64,000 nucleotides of DNA, taken from assembly GCA_965153355.1 (NCBI GenBank), contig OZ231128.1, positions 7,006,001 through 7,070,000 on the forward strand, read 5' to 3'. The notes under the pieces are model-generated. The model was not told the DNA's origin, made no database searches, and was given only the letters and a program-made list of their open reading frames with translations. The DNA is from Flaccisagitta enflata (lineage: Eukaryota; Chaetognatha; Sagittoidea; Aphragmophora). Made by a program: the position numbers and the translations under genes. This document shows, one piece after another, positions 1 through 10,410 of this stretch; position 1 is the stretch's first letter; the number at the start of each line of letters is the position of its first letter.

Positions 1-403
1 GTTTTATAAATGAAAAGAAAGGTGCATCTTTTTCTCTTTTTTTTTCTTTTTTTTTTTTCTTTTGATACGCATGGGAATGGATAAAAAACTTGATATAGGA
101 CATGTCACTCACCACTGATCGACGGGTCAGGGCAGATGGTCCAGATATGATAGATATAGATATAGAACTTTTGGTCAAATCAATTGAAAATTGCGAAAGT
201 TATGCCTGTTTTCTGCTTAATTCTGCGTTGATAATGTTCAATTTACGATTATATGATGTTACAATTACAAAAATGAATCTACACTTGGGCGACCATTTGG
301 GATCGGGATGACCTGCAGCGCCCACGCCTTGAATCAATATGAAATATTGTGAAATGCACCCTTACCAATGGTTGTCATTACTATTGTGCAGTAAAACATT
401 ATC

Positions 404-405
<2 letters not shown>
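1..405. other. Non-coding sequence, no feature recognised
   Basis: AT-rich sequence with a T-rich tract at about 29-62. A 69-codon frame is open at 102-311 but has no recognisable motif, and nothing supports a gene. Confidence 0.5.
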
Positions 406-487
<82 letters not shown>

Positions 488-490
488 CTT
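406..490. repeat. (CT)n microsatellite
   Basis: Uninterrupted CT dinucleotides to about 449, followed by CTTT-type imperfect repeats. The poly-Ser/Leu reading frame across it is an artefact of the repeat. Confidence 0.95.
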
Positions 491-676
491 TCACCAACTG
501 AAGAACATCATGTTATTTTTTTTAGCTGGTGACAAGTTCATGACCATGCCACGAAAAAATCTTCATAAAAATGGAAACAAATTAAGGGCAAATCGCCGCA
601 TATAAGAAAAGTGTATTAAAATTCAGCCCAAATGTATGTGTATTCATCCTTTTTTGGGCAGCGGCCCCGGAGGCAC

Positions 677-1645
677 TATGAGCCATATCAGCCCAGCTAA
701 AGAAAATTCCCATACCCAGCCTCTAACCACCCAGCAACCACCCCAAAAGGCTCAAACCGCCTTCACTGTGACCCAGAGCAGCCAGCTAAAGAAAGTCACC
801 CAGCCTCTAACCCCAACCACCAAAAACCACGCCTCAACCGCCAGTCTACAAACCAGAACAACCCAGCCAAGGAAAATTATCACCAGCAATTAGCCCAAAG
901 GCCCATATGCCTTCACTACAAGCCAGATCAGCCCAGCTAAAGAAAATTCCCATACCCAGCCTCTAACCACCCAGCCTCTAACCACCCAGCAACCATCCCA
1001 AAAGGCTCAAACCGCCTTCACTACGAGCCAGATCAGCCCAGCTAAAGAAAATTCCCATACCCAGCCTCTAACCACCCAGCGACCATCCCAAAAGGCTCAA
1101 ACCGCCTTCACTATGAGCCAGATCAGCCCAACTAAAGAAAATTTCCATATCCTGCCTCTAACCACCCAGCAACCACCCCAAAAGGCTCAAACCGCCTTCA
1201 CTTCGAGTCAAATCAGCCCAGCTAAAGAAATTCCCATACCCAGCCTCTAACCACCCAGCAACCACCCAAAAAGGCTCAAACCGCCTTCACTATGAGCCAG
1301 ATCAGCCCAGCTAAAGAAAATTCCCATACCCAGCCTCTAACCACCCAGCAACCACCCCAAAAGGCTCAAACCGCCTTCACTACAAGCCAGATCAGCCCAG
1401 CTAAAGAAAATTCCCATACCTAGCCTCTAACCACCCAGCAACCACCCCAAAAGGCTCAAACCGCCTTCACTATGAGCCAGATCAGCCCAGCTAAAGAAAA
1501 TTCCCATACCCAGCCTCTAACCACCCAGCAACCACCCCAAAAGGCTCAAACCGCCTTCACTACGAGCAAGATCAGCCCAGCTGAAGAAAATTCCCATACC
1601 CAGCCTCTAACCACCCAGCAACCACACCAAAAGGCTCAAACCGCC
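677..1645 (+). repeat. 90-bp minisatellite, about ten units
   Basis: The unit begins TATGAGCCAGATCAGCCCAG, contains CCCATACCCAGCCTCTAACC and ends CAAACCGCCTTCAC. Unit starts recur every 90-91 bp from 1,018 onward. The first unit (677-766) is separated from the rest by a diverged stretch (767-919). The unit is translatable in one frame, which produces the Gln/Thr/Pro-rich 85- and 159-codon frames. Scattered stops and one-base indels show it is not selected as a protein. Confidence 0.9.
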
Positions 1646-1690
1646 CCGGAGGGGCCAATGACCTATGATTCCATACAGGGCAATTTTACA

Positions 1691-1867
1691 GTTTCCGTCC
1701 ATCCGTCTGTCCGTCTGTCCTTCCATCCGTTAGTCCGTCTGTCCATCCATCCGTTAGTCCGTCCATCTGTCTGTCCATCCGTCCGTCCGTCCGTCCATCC
1801 ATCTGTCTGTCCGTCCGTCCATCCATCCATCCGTCCGTCCGTCCGTCTGTCTGTCCGTCCGTCCCCC
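1691..1867. repeat. (GTCC/GTCT)n tetranucleotide array
   Basis: Imperfect GTCC, GTCT and ATCC units between the left arm and core of the F element. On the other strand this is the ACRG/ACGG class of microsatellite found inside MITE-like elements of bivalves. Confidence 0.9.
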
Positions 1868-2391
1868 CCTCTCAAAGCCAAGAACTATGCCTCCTGGACC
1901 TTATGTCAGGCCTCTGAGACCCCAAATCAGGCCTATCAAACCCCAAATTAGGCCTTTCAGACCTCAAAATAGGGCTCTGAGACCCCAAATTTGGCCTCTC
2001 CGACCCCAAATTAAGCCTTGGTACCCCAAATCAGGCTTTCAAGACCTCTAATTAGGCCTGTCAGACCCTAATTAGGCCTGCCAGACCCAAATCAGGCCTC
2101 CCCAGCCTATAATCAAGCCTCAAGCCTCAAACCCTAAGTTAGACCTATCCGACCCAAATTCAGGCCTCTATAACCCAAGACAAGCTTCTCAAACCCAACA
2201 TTTGTCTAAATCCCCCCAGAACTCACAGACCTCAATCAGGCTATTAGGACCCCAAATCAGGTCTTCAATACCCTACAATAGTCCAGCATGAAATCATAGG
2301 TCATCGGCCCCTCCGGGGACGCTGCCCCTTTAATCGTCTCATCCCAACACAAACCAACATAGGGGCATAGGGTACCGCTGACCATGTAACG

Positions 2392-2581
2392 CTTTTGCGC
2401 TTATTGTTTACTTCTCCAGTTGATATAAAAAGAAATTAGCATACCGACTACAAGAAACAACCAAATAAAGTGTGTAAGTATCATGGACAAACTGCTCAAT
2501 AGGCTGACACCACCTATCAATTTGTTTAGGCCACTAAAATCATGAAAAATTTTACCTGAAGCTGCGAGAAACAAGTATTCT
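2392..2581. other. Unassigned non-coding spacer
   Basis: A 72-codon minus-strand frame covers this spacer and would encode a hydrophobic peptide. Its first residues come from the adjoining G element end (2,582 onward), and it matches no family I recognise. Treated as non-coding. Confidence 0.4.
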
Positions 2582-3213
2582 AACAAGACCGGATACACGG
2601 CTACCGAAGTCGCGTGCATGTGGGCATGGGCGTTGAAAAAAGACTAACCATCCCTTTGGGCAAGAGTAGTAATGCAAAAGTGGCCTTAAAGCACCGAAAA
2701 AGTAAAAAGGAAAATATGAACGACCAACGAAACAACCAACCCAACAAAGAAGAGTTCTGTAGCAGCCAACCGCAACCGGAAGTCCGTGGAAATTAGGTGA
2801 TGCATCAAAATCGCGAGGAAAAAAAAATTACCTCAGAAATAGACAACTGCAAGTCCCTAGCCATCACCAATATGTCGCGTGCGAGACAAGGCTAACCAGA
2901 GATGACTTAATTTGACTCAAGATGATTTGAAATGACTTTAAGTGACCAGAAGACAGAAAATGATGCATGATCGCTTGGACGAGTTAATTGACTTAATAGG
3001 ACTTGATAAGACTTGAAATAACTTAAAGTGATTTAGAATAACTAAAAATTAGTTCAAATGAACTGAAATGAATAGAAATGAATAAAAATGTTATAAACGG
3101 TAATATTTGACAAGTGAACCGACAGACAGACAGACCAATGGACCGTTGGACCGATAGACCAACAAACGGACCAGCAGACAGACAATGCAAGTTGTAGAGT
3201 TGTGAGAATGTAA
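2582..3213. mobile_element. G-family element(s), degraded
   Basis: It begins AACAAGACCGGATACACGGC then AGTCGCGTGCATGTGGGC, the standard G left end. A second G start, GTCGCGTGCGAGAC, follows at about 2,874. Next come many imperfect GACTTA/ATGACTT units (2,900-3,090), a GACA/GACC array (3,119-3,185) and a diverged right end GTTGTAGAGTTGTGAGAATG. This is two partial copies or one with an internal duplication. No coding capacity. Confidence 0.6.
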
Positions 3214-3263
3214 CTCAAAAATCTACGGACTTTAAAGTTTTCTGGCAGAGCAAAAAACAAGAC

Positions 3264-3387
3264 AGTCGCGGGTGGATGGGCAGGAGCCGTAATGCGAAAA
3301 CCGCTCGCGATTTAACAATATTTCCTACCAATGTACCGACCTATCGACCGACACAGTAAGGTGTAGAGTCGCGTATCCGCGACTAAA
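3264..3387. mobile_element. Short G-family element
   Basis: It opens AGTCGCGGGTGGATGGGCAG, has a short GACC-type core (ACCGACCTATCGACCGAC) and closes GTGTAGAGTCGCGTATCCGC then GACT. Both ends carry the GTCGCG motif. The length is near the minimum seen for the family here. Confidence 0.7.
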
Positions 3388-3872
3388 ATGAACAAAAATG
3401 GGCCGGAAATCGTTTTTACAGTTCCGTTATCAAAATGTATCTTAGACAGTGTTTTACTTTGATAAGCTCTAACTTCTAAGCCGTTTGCGATACAGAGTTT
3501 GCGACAGATTGGCACAAAATGAAAAATCCTTAAAATGCTTTGTATAATGGCTAAAAGGATTTCTGCATCTGGTTCAATAGTAGATGGAAAGAAACAACGT
3601 TTTTTATTTGTTTCGTAATTGGCTCCGAATGGTGTTTCACATTGACAAGCTCAAACTAACTTATGCAGATCTAGGACTCGTCATAAATGAAACAATTTTA
3701 GAAAATCATCTAAACCACTTGAACAGAAAAAGTTAAACGATTTTTCTTATCTGCTTTTTCTACTATTATTAAATATAATGTGTGTTTTTTTGTTTGTTTT
3801 TTTTTTATTTGCAAGATAGTTCACGAGTTTGACTGAGGAACCAGCCCATCAATTGGATGAATCGACATTGTG
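3388..3872. other. Non-coding AT-rich sequence
   Basis: No repeat family, RNA gene or protein similarity recognised. A T-rich tract lies at about 3,785-3,809. Confidence 0.4.
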
Positions 3873-3973
3873 CATGCATACATACATACATACATACATA
3901 CATACATACATACATACATACATACATACATACATACATACATACATACATACATACAAGTATACATACATAC
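3873..3973. repeat. (CATA)n microsatellite
   Basis: About 23 CATA units with one interruption (CAAGTATA near 3,957). Both-strand open frames (His-Thr-Tyr-Ile or Met-Tyr-Val-Cys) are repeat translation only. Confidence 0.95.
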
Positions 3974-4324
3974 CTTTGTGATAGCAATAAGGGAATGCAA
4001 ATCATCAAAAAACTGCTGTTTCTATCCAATTGGGTTTGATTTGAGTTCATCCAATTTGATTTGATCTCCTCATTTGTTTCGAAGGAAGGAATGCACAGAT
4101 GAGCTCTGTGCTTCTCTTTTATACTGCCTTAAGTCAAAAAAGTTACACAACTAATTCTCGACGTTGCCGACATCAAGAATGATTCATCACAAAAATTTAG
4201 CGGTGTAGGCGGCAATTGACGAATACTGTTACCAGAAAATATGATAACATGAATTATTGCGCAGATAATGATGATTAGACGCAAAGAGGTGGGCAGGGGG
4301 CAGGTGGGCAGGGGCCGTGATAAA
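3974..4324. other. Non-coding sequence with a GGTGGGCAGGGG remnant
   Basis: Nothing recognised except the double motif GGTGGGCAGGGGGCAGGTGG near 4,288-4,315, which is also the conserved left-end block of G elements. It may be a decayed G end. Confidence 0.35.
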
Positions 4325-5733
4325 CAAGTCATCCAAGGATTGCACAAGGTTAGCGGTACCCAATGCTCTACTTGGCGTATATCAGCTAAAGAAGTAGAAT
4401 GTAAGCAAAGCTACAGCCCCAAAGGTCCGATGTCCTGTAGAAAACGGTCCTCACTAGGTTGATTTCAAGTTTCAATGGTCTGGATTGAGTTTTTGACGTG
4501 AGAGGGTTGAAAGAGCTGATTTTAGACTTGCGAGAGCCAGTTTCAAACCTGTGAGGGTTGATTTCAGACTTGAAAAGGCTGATTCTAAGTCGTGGAGAAC
4601 TGAATTCAGGCTTGAGATGGCTGATTTTTTACCTTTAAAGTCTGAAATAACTCATTTCTTGCCTGAGAGGGCTGAAGTTAGGCCCAGAAAGGCAGATTCT
4701 AGGTATGTAAGGGCGGTTTAGAGAAATGTGAGGGCTAAGATGATTTTAGGGCTGATTTCTGGCCTGAGAGGACTGATTTCAGGCTTGAGAGGGCTGATTT
4801 CAGGCCTGATTGGGATGATTTCAGGCTTGTGTGCTGGGAGGATGTAAAGTGGACTACCCCATTTTCGTCACCTGATTTAACGACATTTTGGATTTAACAG
4901 CCAAGTTTCTTTAGTCCCAAATTTTTACAGGCTTTTGTAATGTTAATCTTACTTGATTCAATATCCAAACCTGATTTAAAGTCATTATTTTAAAGTCCCA
5001 TGGATAACAGTAACCTGATTTAGTGACAGTGATTTAGTGACAGTGATTTTTTTTGATCTTTAAGATTTTGATTTGAATATCTATGTCTAAATAAGCTCTG
5101 ATACATTTTAAAAAGATGCAAAAAAAAAAATGATTAAAAGTAAAGACACAAACATTTGAAACAAAAGTTGAAAAACTAAAGACATTTCACAAAAAAGATG
5201 CCATATCATGAACTCAAGAGGTTTGTAATCAATGTCATTTAAAATAATTTTATATAGAATTTATTATATTAAAATTTTCTTGACCTTTATTTGTCTGGGA
5301 ATATCACCTGAATCAACATTACAAATTATTACAAGATATGAAATTTAAGAAAAAAAAATGTCATCAAATTCATTATATGTGATATTATAAAACTTACAAA
5401 TATGTTATACTAATTCTAAAAGAGGCTATCTTTTAGCTTATGTATTAGTTTGTTGGCCAGTTGCACAAATACTAGACTTGTGAAACTATTGTAAATACAT
5501 GTACAAACTTTTTAAAACATATTTTAAAACTTTCTAAACTGAATACAACTAAAAATTTGAATTCGATTTAACAATACTCGAATTTAACGACCAAAGTTCC
5601 CCAGTCCCTTCAAGGTTGTTAAATCGGGTACCCACTGTACATATGTATGTACAGACAGACAGACAGATGAAAGGATTTAGGTATGCGCCTATGTTCTACA
5701 AGATATCTGCCTTTTGGGGCCACTGCCCAAAAG
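4325..5733. mobile_element. F-family element, subtype B, split by a second transposon
   Basis: The left end is CAAGTCATCCAAGGATTGCA followed by GGTTAGCGGTACCC, the subtype-B long end. Then come CCCAAAGGTCCGATGTCCTG and a minisatellite of GAGGGCTGATTTCAGGC units (4,450-4,835). The right end is at 5,645-5,733: a GACA array, then GTTCTACAAGATATCTGCC and GGGGCCACTGCCCAAAAG. The two halves are separated by the 795-bp element at 4,845-5,639. Confidence 0.65.
4845..5639. mobile_element. Pogo/Tigger-like non-autonomous TIR element
   Basis: The left end is TAAAGTGGACTACCCC followed by CCTGATTTAACGAC. The right end, read inwards, is TACAGTGGGTACCCGATTTA then ACAACC. Both start at a TA dinucleotide, as expected for Tc1/mariner/pogo insertion at TA. 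Subterminal GATTTAACGAC motifs recur near both ends. The interior is about 75% A+T and has no long reading frame. Family placement rests on the TA target and the style of the inverted repeat. Confidence 0.6.
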
Positions 5734-6088
5734 GGCAAATCAATGACCTGGGCAGAAGCAGAATTGCAATATCCGCCAATGAATGTAGAACCAGTCGCCA
5801 GCGATTTCGATTGCCCTGCTTTGTATATTGATGATTGCAGGTGATGGTTGGCAGGGCAGCGGCCTCAAAGATGTCCTATAGATCACAGTGGGACTTCTGC
5901 CCAATTGGGTTTGTGAGCATTATTGCATGAATAACTAGAAAAATGGACAATAAAGTGGAAAGTGCACAGAGTACTAAAATTATGGGCTACCCCAGCAAAT
6001 TCTTGTAAGTCCCCCAGGGAGATAGGTAATTGGTCAGGTAATGGTTTTAAGTGCAAACACGGATCATTTATAGGTTTTAGTTGAAGAA
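5734..6088. other. Spacer with a solo F long end
   Basis: At 5,791-5,900 is a diverged F long end (CCAGTCGCCAGCGATTTCG, TTGCCCTGCTTTG, GGCAGGGCAGCGGCCTC) without a partner nearby. The rest (5,900-6,088) is unassigned. Confidence 0.5.
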
Positions 6089-6650
6089 CCAGACACCCAA
6101 GGGCAATATGTGGTCAGCGATACCCGTTGCCCTGCTTTGCATGATGTTGAATTTAAGTGCGGGGAAGCAGGGCAGCGGCCTCGAAGGGGACAAAGTCCTG
6201 TAGAACACAGGGGGACTTTTGTTTGTCCTGCCTGAAAGGCTTGAAAGGACTGATTCGAAGTATGAGAGGGCTAATTTCAGGCTAAAATGGCTGATTAAGG
6301 CCTGAGAGAACTAACCTGAGGCTCGTAAGGGCTGAGAGGCCTGAGAGGCCTGGTATGAGGCCTGAGAGCCCTAATTTGAGGCCTGAGAGGTCCGATGTAA
6401 GGCCTTAGAGGCCTGATTTAAGGCCTGAGAGGCCCAATCTAGGCTCGAAGGGCTTGATTTGTGACCTGAAAGGCATAATTTGAGGTCTGAGTGGCCTGAT
6501 TTGAGGCTTGAAAGGCCTGATTTGAGGCCTGAGAGGCCTGAGGGGCCTGAGGGGGGGACAAACAAACAAACGAACAAACAAACAAATGGACAAACGAAAG
6601 TCCCCCTGTGTTCTACAGGGCTTTGTCCCCTTTTGGGCCGCTGCCCAAAA
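6089..6650. mobile_element. F-family element, subtype A
   Basis: The left long end is CCAGACACCCAAGGGCAATA, with GTGGTCAGCGATACCC, the conserved inner block GGGCAGCGGCCTCGAAGGGG and then AGTCCTGTAGAACACAGGGG. The core is a minisatellite of GAGGCCTGA units. The right arm inverts the inner block (AAAGTCCCCCTGTGTTCTAC ... GGGCCGCTGCCCAAAA), preceded by AAAC/GAAC tetranucleotides. The left end is long, with about 75-95 bp beyond GGGCAGCGG. The right end is short, stopping at CTGCCCAAAA. Confidence 0.8.
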
Positions 6651-6665
6651 TAGCAGATGGAAAAA

Positions 6666-8030
6666 CAAGTCATCCAAGGATCGCACATGGTCAGCGGTAC
6701 CCGATGCCCTGCTTGGAGTGATTAGCTGAAGAAGTGGAGTGAGAGCAGGGCAGCGGCCCCAAAGGGCCGATGTCCTGTAGACACAGGGGTGAATTTCCAT
6801 ACGTCCTGAGAGGGCATATTTAGGGTAATTTTCCATGATATTCAGCGATACCCTTTGCCCTGCTTTGAGTGATTGTGAGTTGGAGTGAGGGGAAGCAGGG
6901 CAGCGGCCCCGAAGGGGACGAAGTCCTGTAGAACACAGGGGGACTTTCGTTCGTTCGTCCGTTCGTTAGTTCGTTAGTTCGTCCCCCCCCTTATTAGGCC
7001 CCTCAGGCCTAAAATCTGGTCTCTCAAGCCTCAAATCCAGCCTCTCAGGCCTCAAATCCAGCCTCTCAGGCCTCAAATCCAGCCTCTCAGGCCTCAAATC
7101 CAGCCTCTCAGGCCTCTAATCCAGCCTCTCAGGCCTCAAGTCCAGCCTCTCAGACCTCAAATCCAGCCTCTCAGGCCTCAAATCCAGCCTCTCAGGCCTC
7201 AAATCCGGCCTCTCAGGCCTCAAATCTGGCCTCTCAGGCCTCAAATCTGACCTCTCAGGCCTCAAACCTGGCCTTTCAGACCTCAAACTAGGCCTCGCAG
7301 GCCTCAAATCGAAATTCCCATGCCTCAAACCTGTCCTCTCATGCCTCAAATTAGGCCTCAAGTTAGTCCTCTCAAGCTTCCAATTGGCATTCTCAGGCCT
7401 TACATCAGCCTTCTTAGACCTCAATTTAAGCTCTTGAAGGCCTTCAGTTATCCCTCTATGTAGCATCTCATCCGGGTAAGGCGGGACAAACGAAAGTCCC
7501 CCTGTGTTCTACAGGACTTTGTCCCCTTCGGGGCCGCTGCCCTGCTTCCCCTCACTCCAACTCACAATCACTCAAAGCAGGGCAAAGGGTATCGCTGACC
7601 ATATATTGCCCTTGGGCGACCTGTTTTCAATTTTTTGTCAATTTGTCATGTTATTTAATGGGAATTTGAGGCCCAAGAGGCTGGGTTTAAGGCCCAAGAG
7701 GCTGCATTTGAGGCCCAAGAGGCTAGATTTGAGGATTGAGAGGTGGGATTTGAGGCCTGAGAGGCTGAATTAGAGGCCTGAAAGGCTGGATTTGAGGCCT
7801 GAGAGGCCAGATTTGAGGCCTGAGAGGCCAGATTTGAGGCCTGAGAGGCCAGATTTGAGGCCTGAGAGGCTGGATTTGAGGCCTGAGAGGCTGCATTTGA
7901 GGCCTGAGAGGCTTAGGAAGCTTTGGAGGGGGGGACGTACGGACGGACTGACGTACGGACGGACGGATGTAAGGAAATTCACCCCCGTGTCCTACAGGAC
8001 ATCGGCCCTTTGGGGCCGCTGCCCAAAAAG
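6666..8030. mobile_element. F-family element, subtype B, hosting a nested F-A copy
   Basis: The left long end of subtype B is CAAGTCATCCAAGGATCGCA then CATGGTCAGCGGTACCCGAT. Its matching right short end is at 7,936-8,030: a GTAC/GGAC array, GAAATTCACCCCCGTGTCCT and GGGGCCGCTGCCCAAAAAG. Subtype B has ACACAGGGGTGAATTTCC where subtype A has ACACAGGGGGACTTTCG. The copy is interrupted by the subtype-A element at about 6,839-7,626. The 3' part of its core minisatellite runs 7,665-7,915. Confidence 0.7.
6839..7626. mobile_element. F-family element, subtype A, nested inside subtype B
   Basis: Left arm from TTCAGCGATACCCTTTGCCC (first ~20 bases of the long end missing) through AGTCCTGTAGAACACAGGGG and a GTTC array to CCCCCCCC. 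The core is a 21-bp minisatellite (CTCTCAGGCCTCAAATCCAG) at 7,015-7,470. The right arm is the full inverted long end, finishing TTGCCCTTGGGCGACCTG. Both ends are of the long type, unlike most copies here. The minisatellite gives rise to the Arg-Pro-Glu-Asp-Leu repeat frames on either strand. Confidence 0.75.
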
Positions 8031-8056
8031 TGCTCATATATCCATTTTATCTGCAA

Positions 8057-9430
8057 CAGTCCATTTGGGGCACTGGCCCCAAAGGGGACGAAATCCTGTT
8101 GAACACAGGGGGACTTTTGTTTGTCTGTTTGTTTGTCTGTTTGTTTGTTCGTTTGTCCACCCCCCGCCCAATAAGGCCTCTCAGGCCCTAAATCAGGCTT
8201 CAGGCCTCAAATCAGGCCTCTCAGGCCTCAAATTAGGCCTCTCAGGCCTTAAATCAAGCCTTTCTGGTCCAGAACACAGGAGGACTTTCATTCGTCCATT
8301 TGTCATTCCGTTTGTCCCCCCCCATCAGACCGCTTAGGCCAAAATAGGTCGCCCAAGGGCAATATGGGTCAGTGATACCCGCTGCCCTGTTTTGCATGGT
8401 TGTAAATTGGAATGAGAGACAGGGCAGCGGCCCCAAGAGGATGAAGTCCTGTAGAACACAGGGGACTTTCATTTGTTCGTTCATCCGTCCGTCTGTGCGC
8501 CCCCCCAGGCCCTCTCAGGCCTGAAATCTTTCCTCCCAGGCCTAAAATCTGCCCTCTCAGACCTGAAATCTGCCCTCTCAGACCTGAAATCTGCCCTCTC
8601 AGGCCCTGAATCTGAGAAGGCTGATTTCAGGCCCAAGTGGGCAGTTTCAAGGCCTGAGAGGACAGGTTTCATGCCTGAGAGGGCAAATTTCAGGCCTGAA
8701 AGGACAGATTCCAGACCTGTGAGGGCAGATTTCAGGCCTAAGAAGGCAGATTTTAGGCCTGGGAGGGCAGATTTCAGGCCTGGGAAACAAACGAACGAAC
8801 AAACAAACAAACGAAAGTCCCCTGTGTTCGACAGGACTTTGTCCCCTTTGGGGCCGCTGCCCAAAAAGCCCTCTCAGGCCTGAAATCATCCTTTCTAGGC
8901 TTAAAATCTGCCCTCTCAGGCCTGAAATCTGCCCTCTCAGGCATCAAATCTTCCCTCTCAGCTCTTAAATCTGCCCTCTCAGGTCTGAAATCTGCCAGCT
9001 CAGGCCTGATATCCATCCCCTCGCAATGTTGGACAGATGAACAAAAGTCCCCCTGTGCTCTACAGGACTTTGTATCCTTCGGGGCCGCTGCCCTGCTTCC
9101 CCTCACCCCAATTCACAATCATGAAAAGCAGGGCAACGAGTATCGCTGACCACATATTGCCCTTGGGAGACATGTTAGGCCTTAGATCAGGTTTCCCAGG
9201 CCTTAAATAAGGCCTCACAGTCCTAAATCAGGCCTCAAATCAGGGCTTTCAGGCCTCAAATCAGGCCTCTCAGCCCTTGCAAGCTTCAAATTAGCCCTCT
9301 TAGACTTTGAATCAGTTCTTTCAGGACTTTTAGGCAGGACAAACTGCCCTGCTTCCCCTTACTCAGATTCACAATCATGCAAAGCAGGGCAAAGGGTATC
9401 GCTGACCACATATTGACCTCGGGCAAATGG
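8057..9430. mobile_element. Nested cluster of F-family elements
   Basis: Successive arms can be read. An F start is at 8,062 (GGGGCACTGGCCCCAAAGGG). A long left end is at 8,347-8,490 (AGGTCGCCCAAGGGCAATAT ... GACTTTCATTTGTTCG). A short right end is at 8,785-8,869 (GAACGAACAAAC array ... GGCCGCTGCCCAAAAAG). A long right end is at 9,028-9,176, and a further truncated long right end (GCAAAGCAGGGCAAAGGGTA) at 9,343-9,430. Minisatellite blocks of CAGGCCTGAAATCTGCCCTC or its inverse separate them. At least two or three insertions are nested, and exact pairings are uncertain. Confidence 0.65.
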
Positions 9431-9524
9431 TTTTGCACACTCGACCTATCCACGAAGTTGAATAAGAGGCTGAAAGAAATCTAGCAAAGGAAATCTACCT
9501 AAATTTTGCTTTAACCAAAGTTAA

Positions 9525-10043
9525 CTAGTCATCCAAGGATCGCACATGGTCAGCGGTACCCGATGCCCTGCTTGGAGTGATCTAGTGAAGAAGTGAAAAG
9601 AGAGCAGGGCAGCGGCCCCAAAGGGCCGATGTCCTGTAGGACACAGGGGGGAATTTCCAGACGTCCTGAGATACTGATGGCTGATTTGAGGCATGGAGGG
9701 CTGAAAAGAGGTCTTGGGGCAGATTTGAGGTCATGAGGGAAGATTTGAGCTCTGGAGGGCAAATTTGAGGTCCGGAGATCAAATTTGAGGTCTTGAGGGC
9801 AGATTTGAGGCCTGGAGGACAGATTTCAGGTGGATTTGAAGCCTGGAGAGCTATATCAAGGTCTAACAGGGCTTATTTCAGGGCATGGAGGGCAAAAAAC
9901 AGGCCTGAGAGTGCTGGTTTGGGTTCTTAATGGTCCTTGGGGGGGGGGAACAGATGGACGGACGGACGGACGGAAGGACGGACGTCTGGAAATTCCCCCT
10001 GTGTCCTACAGGACATCGGCCCTTTGGGGCCGCTGCCCAAAAA
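9525..10043. mobile_element. F-family element, subtype B
   Basis: Long left end CTAGTCATCCAAGGATCGCA, GGGCAGCGGCCCCAAAGGGC and ACACAGGGGGGAATTTCCAG. The core is a minisatellite of TTGAGGTCNTGAGGGCAGA units. A GGAC array follows, then the short right end GGAAATTCCCCCTGTGTCCT ... GGGGCCGCTGCCCAAAAAGG. A compact copy with both ends present. Confidence 0.8.
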
Positions 10044-10258
10044 GGCTTGGGTAAAACAGAAAATCATAACCTTTCCGTCATTGGATTATTTTGCGCTTAA
10101 AAAACTACTTCGCCGAAACAGCCAAAAAGATCAAGTGTGTATGCAATGTAGTGGAAAGCTAACTTCCAACAGTTGAAAATTCCTTAACCTGAAAACAACG
10201 ATCATTTCTTTTTGGTTATACCTAGGAGATTTGGGAAACCAACGAAGTTTCCCCAACA
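10044..10258. other. Unassigned spacer
   Basis: No repeat or coding similarity recognised. Present almost unchanged in the second copy of the 10.3-kb duplication. Confidence 0.4.
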
Positions 10259-10372
10259 TTTTTGGGCAGCGGCCCCGAAGGCGTCGATGACCTATGCTGT
10301 CTCACATAAGGGGGATTTTTTCCTCCTCCTTCTTCTCCTTCTCCTTCTTCTCCTTCTCCTTTTCCTTCTTCT
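10259..10372. mobile_element. Solo F-type short end with pyrimidine tract
   Basis: TTTTTGGGCAGCGGCCCCGA followed by GATGACCTATG, the same arm sequence as the 651-2,391 element. It runs into a CTCCTTCTTCTCC tract (10,320-10,372). No partner arm is visible before the giant element begins at 10,411. Confidence 0.55.
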
Positions 10373-10410
10373 ACTATCTAGGAAAAAAATTTACGGACAC
10401 CTATCAATGA

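Larger units (their letters stand above)
651..2391. mobile_element. F-family element with expanded internal minisatellite
   Basis: The left end reads TTTTTGGGCAGCGGCCCC. The right end, at about 2,293-2,328, is its inverted counterpart (ATCATAGGTCATCGGCCCCT, then GCTGCCCC), followed by the outer motif GGGTACCGCTGACCAT. The left-arm motif GACCTATGATT reappears at 1,659-1,670, downstream of the 90-bp array, so the array sits inside the left inverted arm. Inward from there come a GTCC/GTCT microsatellite and an imperfect repeat of roughly 20-30 bp built on 'AGGCCTNTNAGACCCCAAAT' (about 1,907-2,280). This order of inverted arm, tetranucleotide array and core minisatellite is the signature of family F throughout the window. 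It has no coding capacity, so it is non-autonomous. Confidence 0.7.

Noticed and set aside
2401-2619. 72-codon minus-strand hydrophobic peptide
   Set aside because: The first residues are encoded by a G-element end, there is no family match, and the frame is short.
7116-8883. 100-180-codon frames rich in RPERLDLRPE or GLKSGLSGL
   Set aside because: They arise from a 21-bp (in-frame) minisatellite inside F elements, appear on both strands and are broken by indels between copies.
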